Part shown: positions 8,795 through 15,422 of the stretch, piece by piece
How the letters are laid out: every line of letters starts with the position of its first letter
How positions within the stretch are numbered: position 1 is the stretch's first letter
From: JBNKLG01 sp050292235
GTDB lineage: Bacteria > Pseudomonadota > Gammaproteobacteria > Chromatiales > Chromatiaceae
Direction: 5' to 3'
Length of the DNA: 41,725 nucleotides
Assembly (NCBI GenBank): GCA_050292235.1
Contig: JBNKLG010000013.1
Coordinates: 1-41,725 of the forward strand
Notes under the pieces: model-generated
What the model was told of the DNA's origin: nothing
Databases searched by the model: none
The model's input: the letters and a program-made list of their open reading frames with translations, nothing else
Made by a program: the position numbers and the translations under genes

Positions 8795-8833
8795 TGGGGC
8801 GCATGATGCGTTTTGCCCAACCCATCAAACTCC

Positions 8834-8925
8834 GTAGGAGCGCCCCGTGGGCGCGATGAGTGTGGTGGCGCGCCGGAAAAAATATTCTTGCAGGCGTGGG
8901 CTTCGCGCCCATGGGGCGCTCCTAC
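8834..8925. repeat. Inverted pair of REP-like elements (BIME-like)
   Basis: Two copies of one palindromic element face each other. The first (8834-8857, plus) reads GTAGGAGCGCCCCGTGGGCG and ends CGAT. The second (8901-8925) is the same on the minus strand, GTAGGAGCGCCCCATGGGCG with a CGAAG end. They match at nearly every base and are separated by about 43 bp, giving the paired arrangement seen in BIMEs. A related single copy is at 2459-2483. The pair lies between the ATPase gene and its VWA partner and could stabilise or attenuate the transcript between them. Confidence 0.75.
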
Positions 8926-8981
8926 TGGCGCGCTGAGGGCCGTGCAGGAACCGCATCATCATTTGCGTGAGGAAATCATCG

Positions 8982-11078
8982 GTGCAAAAACAGCTCTCTC
9001 CACCTGAAATCACCCAGTTGCTGGACGAGTGGCTGGAGACGGAGTTCACCTTTATTCAAGTAGAGCCACTGGCCGAAGAGTTGGCGGCGCTGGGGCCTCA
9101 AGCGCAATCCTTTGTACTGGCCCTGACGCGGCGAGCGGCGGCTACCAACATCCAGTTGGCCCATCGCTTTGCCCTCAACAGCCAGGCCGCTCTGGCCTGC
9201 ATGTCCACTGAAATGACCGAGGATTGGGTGATGCATGCTGCCGATCGCTATGACAGTGTCGGACTGGCGGCGGCGTTGCCGGTGATCGATGATCCCCAGG
9301 CCTATCTGGCAGCGGCCAATGAACGGGCCAATGGCGCCTATCTGGAGGATTGCAAAGGGCTTTTGGCTTCCTTTCTGCGTGGTGTTTCGGGGCGCCGTCT
9401 GACCATCGTCGAGGATGAGTTCGCATGGTGCGATGGCGAGACCCTATACCTGCCGCCGGTACTGTCCTGTTTAAGCGGGAAGGCGGCCAACTTTGGCCTC
9501 TACAAGGCGATGACGGCCCATCTCTGGGCGCAAACCCGTTTTGGCAGCTTTCGACCCAATTTCCAGCAGGTGTTCGCCGACTATCCCGATCCCGAGCAGG
9601 CCATTGCCTGGTTCCACTATTTCGAGCGCGAGCGGCTGGATGCCTGTTTACAGCGTGAGCTGCCGGGCCTCTATCGGCGTATGCAAATGCTGGTCACTGG
9701 TGGTGGTGGGCTTGAGACCTTGGTTGCCCCTTTGCGCAAACCTTCGGCCACTGTCGCTGATAGTCTGGCAGCGGTGGCCCGATGTTATCTCCAGGCAGTA
9801 CCTGAGCCGGTGATTTATCAGGGCCTCTTACGTCTGGATCGGGTGGAAGCGGCAAAGGTGTCCAGGATCGAGCGGGAGAAGGTGCTGATTCGGGTGCGTC
9901 TGAATGAAGTGTTGGAGGCCCTGGAGCAGGAGGGGCGTGAGCGTCGTGAGGGGGAGCACTTCGAGCTGGCCCATCCCCCGGAAGATCCTTCGCCCGAGGC
10001 GGTGGCCAGGATTCTGATGCTGGACGGCAAGCCCCTGCCGCCGCCGGATGATGTGGCAGCCATGATGACCTCGGTGATCCTCGATTTCGGTGAGCTGCCA
10101 CCGGAGTACCTCTATCCCGCCGGGGAGGGGGAGTACGATCCCTCTTTGTATCGATCCCAGAAGGCCGTGGCAGAGGATGTCTGGTCGGGTACCTATCATG
10201 AGGAGGGGGCCTTTCTCTATGATGAGTGGGATTACCGGCGGCAGCATCACCGCAAAGCGTGGTGTGTGCTGCGGGAACAGGGGGTGGTGGCGGAAGGGGG
10301 CGATTTCTACAGAGCGACTCTGGAGAAATACCGCCCGGTGGTGGCCCATCTGCGGCGGGTGTTCGAGTTGTTGCGGGGTGAGGACCGGCGATTGAAGCGT
10401 CAGACCGATGGCGAGGATGTGGATATCGATGCTCTGGTGGATGCCTGGGCCGATAGCCAGATCGGGCTGGAGATGACGGATCGCCTCTTTACCCGCATGC
10501 GCCGGGAGGATCGCAACATCGCCGTGATGCTGATGGTTGATCTCTCCGGTTCCACCAAGGGCTGGATCAATGCGGCCGAACGCGAATCCCTGGTATTGCT
10601 GTGCGAGGCGCTGGAGATCCTGGGTGATCGCTATGCCATCTATGGCTTTTCCGGTTGGGGACGAAAACGCTGTGAGGTCTATCGGGTCAAAGAGTTTGGC
10701 GAGCCTCTGTCATCGGAGGTCAAAGGCCGCATCGGTGCTCTGGATGCCAAGGATTATACCCGCATGGGCCCGGCGATTCGCCATCTTTCGGGGTTGCTGG
10801 ACGGGGTCGAGGCGCGTGTAAAATTGTTAATCACCTTGTCGGATGGCCGGCCTGAGGATTACGATCCAGAGTATCGGGGAGATTACGCGATTGAAGACAC
10901 CCGCATGGCTTTGTTAGAGGCCCATCGCAATGGGGTGCACGCTTATTGCATTACGATTGACCGGGAAGGGCGGGATTATCTGGCCCATCTGTATGGACCG
11001 GCCAATTTCACCCAGGTAGAAGAGGTGAGTCAATTACCTTTCAAAGTGTCGGATATTTACCGGCGATTGACGACTTAG
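8982..11078 (+). CDS. cbbO: CbbO/NorD-family VWA-domain protein
   Basis: Partner of the preceding AAA+ ATPase. The 698-residue protein has a long helical N-terminal and middle region and a C-terminal von Willebrand A domain starting near residue 515, with an intact MIDAS motif D520-L-S-G-S-T and the later LITLSDGRPED segment. In CbbQ-CbbO complexes this domain binds the client (an acidic Rubisco residue through the metal ion). It is slightly shorter than typical CbbO. The GTG at 8982 is preferred to the GTG at 8967 because GAGGAAA sits 6 nt upstream of it. The 187 bp before it contain the inverted REP pair, so the two genes may be co-transcribed but not tightly coupled. NorD is the main alternative. 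Confidence 0.72.
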   Translation: MQKQLSPPEITQLLDEWLETEFTFIQVEPLAEELAALGPQAQSFVLALTRRAAATNIQLAHRFALNSQAALACMSTEMTEDWVMHAADRYDSVGLAAALPVIDDPQAYLAAANERANGAYLEDCKGLLASFLRGVSGRRLTIVEDEFAWCDGETLYLPPVLSCLSGKAANFGLYKAMTAHLWAQTRFGSFRPNFQQVFADYPDPEQAIAWFHYFERERLDACLQRELPGLYRRMQMLVTGGGGLETLVAPLRKPSATVADSLAAVARCYLQAVPEPVIYQGLLRLDRVEAAKVSRIEREKVLIRVRLNEVLEALEQEGRERREGEHFELAHPPEDPSPEAVARILMLDGKPLPPPDDVAAMMTSVILDFGELPPEYLYPAGEGEYDPSLYRSQKAVAEDVWSGTYHEEGAFLYDEWDYRRQHHRKAWCVLREQGVVAEGGDFYRATLEKYRPVVAHLRRVFELLRGEDRRLKRQTDGEDVDIDALVDAWADSQIGLEMTDRLFTRMRREDRNIAVMLMVDLSGSTKGWINAAERESLVLLCEALEILGDRYAIYGFSGWGRKRCEVYRVKEFGEPLSSEVKGRIGALDAKDYTRMGPAIRHLSGLLDGVEARVKLLITLSDGRPEDYDPEYRGDYAIEDTRMALLEAHRNGVHAYCITIDREGRDYLAHLYGPANFTQVEEVSQLPFKVSDIYRRLTT

Positions 11079-11219
11079 CCGCTTAGCGTTTTTTTTATTA
11101 ATTCGGTGGAATTGCTTGTGGCCGTAGCGAGCTCTGTCCTTCCCGTACTATCATTAGGGTCTGGCCGGTTTCCAGGGGGTCGTTTTGGCCGGTAACCGCG
11201 CCCTTGTTTAGGTGACAAC

Positions 11220-12917
11220 ATGGCGAAGCAACAGAAGAACATCAGCCCTGAGGATCTCAAGCGCTATATCCCTTTGAATACCTTGACTGAAGCTGGTATG
11301 GCCCAGCTTTTACCACAGGTCGAGCTGCTGTCTGCGAAAAAAGGTGTCTACCTTTTTAAACGGGGGGACGAAACCAAACAACACTACTATCTGGCGTCTG
11401 GCAAGGTGATCATGACGGCGGATGACGGTGAAGATCTGATTGAGGCGGATAGCAACCGGGCCAAATTCCCCCTGGCCCATCAGTTTCCACGAAAGATGTC
11501 GGCCTGTGCCATGACGGACATCCAGTACTTTCGCATAGAGAGTGCGAAACTGGGTTCTGCGCTGTCGAGCAGTACTTCTGACGAATACGAAGTCAATGAG
11601 GTTGAAGAGGACGAAGACGACGATTGGATGAGCCAATTGTTGCGCTCCCGGATATTTCAAATGATCCCTCCCGGCAATATCCAGCGGGTCATGATGTGCA
11701 TGGAGGAGCAGCCGGTAGTTGCCGGTGATGTCATCATCCGCCAAGGTGATGAGGGGGATTACTTTTACCTGATCAACAAGGGGCATTGCAGCGTAGTCCG
11801 GGATATGGGGAAGGATAAGGCCCCCATTGAGTTGGCCAAATTGGGACCCGGTGCCAGCATCGGCGAAGACGCCCTGCTTAGCGGTAAAAAGCGTAGTGCC
11901 ACGGTTACCATGTTGGAAGATGGACGCCTGCTGCGCCTGAGCAAAGACAACTTTATTGAATTGATCAAGGAGCCGATCAGCAATCCCTTTGGCTTTGCAG
12001 ACGCTAAGGCAGAGGTGGCAAAGGGTGCGGTCTGGCTGGATGTACGGGAACCCAGGGATTTTGAGCGCGGCCATTTGCCGGATGCCGTCAATATTCCCTT
12101 TACCCTGCTGCGGTTTCAGGTGGGACGCGTTGAAGAACTGGATACCGAAACGCCCTATGTGATTTGTTGTCAGGATGGTCGTACCAGTCATGCCGCTGCC
12201 TATTTTATGACCGACCAGGGTTTTCGGGTGACGGTGCTGGATAAAGGGCTTCAGGTACTGCCGGTGAGTGAATTGGTGCGTGAGGATGGGACCCCCAGCA
12301 TTGTGACCAATGAAGCGGAATTTGAAGCCTCTTTGGATAAAATGGACCTGCCTGAGCCAGTACCAGAGCCGGTATCTGAAAAGGAGACAAAAAAGGAGGC
12401 GAAAAAGGGAGGCAAAAAAGGGGAGAGTACTGCTTCAGATCAGCAGACGCCAGCCATGGTGGCTAAACTCAAACAGTACATCATGCTGTTGGATAAAGAG
12501 CGCAAGAGCCTGGAAGAGAAGCGCATCGCTGAAGTCAGTGTACTGACGGAGACGTTAGATCAGCTGCGCCAGGAGCACACGCAATCGGTTGCTGAGTTGT
12601 TGGAGTTGAGGAGATCTTCGGAAGAAGAGATCCAGGCGCTCAAGGATCAATTGGCTAAGGGAGACGGGGGGCAGTCCGGTGAGGGTGATGAGGCACTGAA
12701 GGAGCAGGTGAAAGGCTATTTGGAAGAGATTGAGGCGCTGAAGGCCGAGGCGCAAGGGGCAGGGAAAGGGAATGCGGATGCTAAGGCTTTGCGGGATGAA
12801 GTAAAGCGGATGAAAAAGGAACTGGCGCAGGCTGAGATGGCTTTGGATGCGGAGATCAGCTCGCGGCAAGAGATGGAAGAAGCGTTAAAAGCACTGAAAG
12901 CGACAATGGAACAATAG
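11220..12917 (+). CDS. Tandem cyclic-nucleotide-binding / rhodanese / coiled-coil protein
   Basis: A 565-residue cytoplasmic protein of unusual build. Residues about 20-110 form a degenerate cNMP-binding fold; 120-136 is a very acidic linker; 142-250 is a second cNMP domain keeping the phosphate-binding cassette (GEDALL with E216, and R225-S-A-T-V), so it may bind cAMP, cGMP or a related ligand. Residues 258-345 form a rhodanese domain with active loop C317-Q-D-G-R-T, suited to carry persulfide sulfur. A Pro/Lys-rich hinge (378-402) leads to a coiled coil (410-565). Ribosome site AGGTG precedes the ATG. The next gene, 34 nt downstream, encodes a membrane coiled-coil protein, so the two probably form a complex. 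Ligand and role are unknown; a link between nucleotide and sulfur signals is inference. Confidence 0.8.
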   Translation: MAKQQKNISPEDLKRYIPLNTLTEAGMAQLLPQVELLSAKKGVYLFKRGDETKQHYYLASGKVIMTADDGEDLIEADSNRAKFPLAHQFPRKMSACAMTDIQYFRIESAKLGSALSSSTSDEYEVNEVEEDEDDDWMSQLLRSRIFQMIPPGNIQRVMMCMEEQPVVAGDVIIRQGDEGDYFYLINKGHCSVVRDMGKDKAPIELAKLGPGASIGEDALLSGKKRSATVTMLEDGRLLRLSKDNFIELIKEPISNPFGFADAKAEVAKGAVWLDVREPRDFERGHLPDAVNIPFTLLRFQVGRVEELDTETPYVICCQDGRTSHAAAYFMTDQGFRVTVLDKGLQVLPVSELVREDGTPSIVTNEAEFEASLDKMDLPEPVPEPVSEKETKKEAKKGGKKGESTASDQQTPAMVAKLKQYIMLLDKERKSLEEKRIAEVSVLTETLDQLRQEHTQSVAELLELRRSSEEEIQALKDQLAKGDGGQSGEGDEALKEQVKGYLEEIEALKAEAQGAGKGNADAKALRDEVKRMKKELAQAEMALDAEISSRQEMEEALKALKATMEQ

Positions 12918-12951
12918 GTTTAAAGAAGCGTAATTAGAGAGTCTGATTATC

Positions 12952-14364
12952 ATGGCTGATCCATCGATTGATTACCAACGGAAAATGCAGGCACTTGGTA
13001 AAGAGCTTAGCCATGCCCAAGGGCATATTACCGGTCCTAATGGCCAGGTGGCCACCCAGGTTGATTTGGTTGAATTTCAGGCCATGCGCCAACAGTTGCA
13101 GACCGTGGAGCATCGCTGTGGGGATTTGCAAAAAGAGCTGGAGGCCGCCAACGCCCAGAATCGTAAGACTGAAGACGAATTAGAGGATCGCAACGACAGG
13201 GTGGATGCGCTCTCTACTGAGATCGAGATGTTGAAGGCGGATCTGCTGGCCAGTGAGACCAAACGCCGGGATCTGACCACCACCAAAAGAGAGCTGGAAG
13301 CAGAGCTGACTACCCTTAGTCGGGATTTGAATGCCAGTGTGGAGGTGCAGGAGGCCTTGGTATCGGAACGGCCAAAGCAGCGCTTTGGCCTGGGTGCCAT
13401 CATCGGTAGTTTAATTGTGGGTGGGGTTTTGGCCACGGGTGGGCTGGAAGGCTTATCGATGCAGGCAGGCCGTGGAGAATTGATCGGCTCATTACTTGCT
13501 GGCGCTGATTCCGGGGGGAGGATCCCCCCAATAATACCAGATCAAACAGCCTCCTCTAAGACTGCAGCGAATGCATCACCATCTGTTGCGACGGTGGTGG
13601 CTTCGGACGGTGCCATCGCTACCGATCATATCGCTCCAGCCAAGGAGGTTGGGGAGCTGGTTCAGGATGAGGCTTTGGGGTTGACCTGGGTGAAATTGCC
13701 GGGTGGACGTTTCGAAATGGGTAACCGAAATAGTGTCGTGGTGGAGGAGACACCGGTGCATCCGGTGGATTTGAAGCCCTTTGCGATCAGCCAAACGGAA
13801 GTGCCCTTTTCTCTTTACGACCGTTTTGTCCAGGAGACCGGTCGGACCCTCCCCAGTGATAATGGCTGGGGGAGGGAGCTGCGTCCGGTGATCAATGTGA
13901 ATTGGGACGATGTCCAGGCTTTTGTTTCCTGGCTATCTGAGAAGACGGGCCAGCGTTATCGCCTACCCTCTGAATCTGAATGGGAGTATGCCGCTGCTGC
14001 GGGTACCCAGAGCCAGTTTTGGTGGGGATCTGCTGTTGGTAACAACCAGGCGAACTGCTTCAATTGTGGCAGTAACTGGGATGGAGAGGGGACTGCCCCC
14101 GTCGATACGTTCTCTTCCAGCCCCTATGGCCTCAAAAGTACCGCAGGCAATGTTCGGGAGTGGGTGCAGGACTGTTATCGGGCCGGGTACGAGGGGGCAC
14201 CAGCGGATGGTACCGCAGTGGCGTTGCCGGATTGTGCCCAACGGGTTGTTCGCGGAGGTGCTTTCAACATGCCAGCGACCAGTATGCGTGTGACCAAACG
14301 CACGGCGCTTCCCGCAGACTCACGCATATCCAGTGTCGGTTTTCGTCTGGTGCGTGAATTCTGA
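12952..14364 (+). CDS. Coiled-coil membrane protein with FGE-sulfatase-like domain
   Basis: A 470-residue protein: a coiled coil at about 40-135, one membrane helix at about 144-168 (glycine-rich, FGLGAIIGSLIVGGVLATGG), a low-complexity linker to about 235, and a formylglycine-generating-enzyme (SUMF1)-like domain at 240-470. The domain shows the family landmarks FEMGN, RLPSESEWEYAA, STAGNVREWVQD and RVVRGGAFN. True FGEs have two catalytic cysteines after the RGGSW box; here that stretch reads NMPATSMRVTKR with none, so formylglycine formation is unlikely and a binding or structural role is more plausible. The helix suggests a cytoplasmic coiled coil and a periplasmic FGE-like domain. It follows the cNMP/rhodanese gene by 34 nt and probably partners it through the coiled coils. 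Confidence 0.8.
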   Translation: MADPSIDYQRKMQALGKELSHAQGHITGPNGQVATQVDLVEFQAMRQQLQTVEHRCGDLQKELEAANAQNRKTEDELEDRNDRVDALSTEIEMLKADLLASETKRRDLTTTKRELEAELTTLSRDLNASVEVQEALVSERPKQRFGLGAIIGSLIVGGVLATGGLEGLSMQAGRGELIGSLLAGADSGGRIPPIIPDQTASSKTAANASPSVATVVASDGAIATDHIAPAKEVGELVQDEALGLTWVKLPGGRFEMGNRNSVVVEETPVHPVDLKPFAISQTEVPFSLYDRFVQETGRTLPSDNGWGRELRPVINVNWDDVQAFVSWLSEKTGQRYRLPSESEWEYAAAAGTQSQFWWGSAVGNNQANCFNCGSNWDGEGTAPVDTFSSSPYGLKSTAGNVREWVQDCYRAGYEGAPADGTAVALPDCAQRVVRGGAFNMPATSMRVTKRTALPADSRISSVGFRLVREF

Positions 14365-14397
14365 TCGTGGCTCTGGTGCTTCGGTGTCAGGGGTAGT

Positions 14398-14441
14398 CTC
14401 CCTGGGTTCTGGGCTCAGGTTCGCCATCTAGCTCCAGGGAG
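14398..14441 (+). promoter_or_regulatory. Inverted repeat overlapping a ribosome binding site
   Basis: CTCCCTGG (14398-14405) and CCAGGGAG (14434-14441) are perfect 8-bp inverted repeats around a 28-nt loop. The downstream arm contains the GGGAG that serves as ribosome site for the TTG start at 14448, so folding of the transcript would hide it. It could tune translation of the membrane protein or be a weak terminator of the upstream pair; there is no T-tract. Confidence 0.4.
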
Positions 14442-14447
14442 CCAGCC

Positions 14448-15125
14448 TTGAATTCTCTGACTTTCTGGCAGGCGATCAGCCTGTCGTTGTTATGGCTGCT
14501 CTATTTCGCTTCACACTCCTGGTTGGCTGCGATGGCCTGCAAGCGCTGGGTTGCGCTCCGCTGGCCGGGATTCATGCCGTACTACCGGCTGGCCTATAAC
14601 CTGCTGGCGTTGGTCCTACTCATACCTCCCCTGACCTTGGTGGCACATTGGCATGGTGTCTGGCTTTGGATCTGGACTGGTGTTGGGTTCTGGCTGACGG
14701 AGGGGCTGGCATTATTGGCGATAGTGGGTTTTGTATACTCCTTACGGTATTACGATAGCCAGGAGTTTCTGGGGCTGCGTCAGTGGCGGGACAATCGTAA
14801 TCACGGTCGTGAACAGGAACCGCTGGTCATCTCTCCCCTGCACCGTTTTGTGCGCCATCCCTGGTATAGCCTGGGGTTGGTGTTGCTTTGGACCCAACCC
14901 ATGGATGCCGCGCTCTTGCTGTCGGCTGTCTGGATCAGCCTCTATTTGTTGGTGGGTATGGTTTGGGAAGAGGGACGCCTGATTGAGGCCCACGGTGATC
15001 GGTACCGTCGTTATCGTCGAGCGGTACCGGCCATACTGCCCTCTCCCTGGCGCTGGATGAACCGGGCAGAGGCGCAGGCCATTTTTCTTGATGATCCCGG
15101 TACCGGGCCGGGCGATATTTCTTGA
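14448..15125 (+). CDS. NnrU / isoprenylcysteine-methyltransferase-like integral membrane protein
   Basis: A 225-residue protein with about five hydrophobic helices. Its C-terminal third has the signature of the membrane methyltransferase superfamily (ICMT/PEMT/NnrU): RHPWYSLG, then WEEGRLIEAHGDRYRRYRR and a final V-P-A-I-L-P. In that family the RHP and the E...Y..Y segments bind S-adenosylmethionine. Relatives include NnrU, protein prenylcysteine methyltransferases and the methanethiol methyltransferase MddA; sequence alone does not separate them here. The start is TTG at 14448 with GGGAG 6 nt upstream, inside an inverted repeat. It runs in the same direction as feoABC, but the Fur box downstream suggests that those genes have their own promoter. 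Confidence 0.7.
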   Translation: MNSLTFWQAISLSLLWLLYFASHSWLAAMACKRWVALRWPGFMPYYRLAYNLLALVLLIPPLTLVAHWHGVWLWIWTGVGFWLTEGLALLAIVGFVYSLRYYDSQEFLGLRQWRDNRNHGREQEPLVISPLHRFVRHPWYSLGLVLLWTQPMDAALLLSAVWISLYLLVGMVWEEGRLIEAHGDRYRRYRRAVPAILPSPWRWMNRAEAQAIFLDDPGTGPGDIS

Positions 15126-15134
15126 CTCTTTTTT

Positions 15135-15153
15135 GCAAATGAGAATAATTAGC
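15135..15153 (+). promoter_or_regulatory. Fur box upstream of feoABC
   Basis: The 19 bases starting GCAAATGAGAATAATT match the classical Fur consensus at 14 of 19 positions, including both central A/T-rich cores. The site lies 33 bp ahead of the feoA ATG, so iron-loaded Fur probably represses the feo operon. Position and match are read from the sequence; binding is inferred. Confidence 0.75.
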
Positions 15154-15185
15154 AAATAGAACACTACCTGTTGGCTACTGAAATC

Positions 15186-15422
15186 ATGAATACCATCTCT
15201 CTCTATCAGGCCCGTCCCAGTCAGCCGTTGCGCGTGGTTGCTATCGAAGGGGGGCATCAGCTGATCCGCCGTCTCATGGGACTCGGCATTCGTGTGGGGG
15301 TGTCGCTGACCATTTCCCATCATCGAGGCCATGCTGTGGTGGTGGCTGTACAGGGCTCCCGGGTTGCCCTGGGTCGCGGCATGGCGAGCAAACTGCTGGT
15401 GGTTGAGGAGGCGACGTCATGA
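15186..15422 (+). CDS. feoA: Ferrous iron transport protein A
   Basis: A 78-residue SH3-like protein of the FeoA family, a small cytoplasmic partner of the FeoB iron(II) channel. Family features include the early P-L-R-V, the RRLMGLGIRVG segment and the hydrophobic closing strand (VALGRGMASKLLV). The ATG at 15186 is chosen over a TTG at 15171; neither has a strong ribosome site. The stop overlaps the feoB ATG by 4 nt (ATGA), so the two are coupled. The operon lies directly behind a Fur box. Confidence 0.9.
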   Translation: MNTISLYQARPSQPLRVVAIEGGHQLIRRLMGLGIRVGVSLTISHHRGHAVVVAVQGSRVALGRGMASKLLVVEEATS

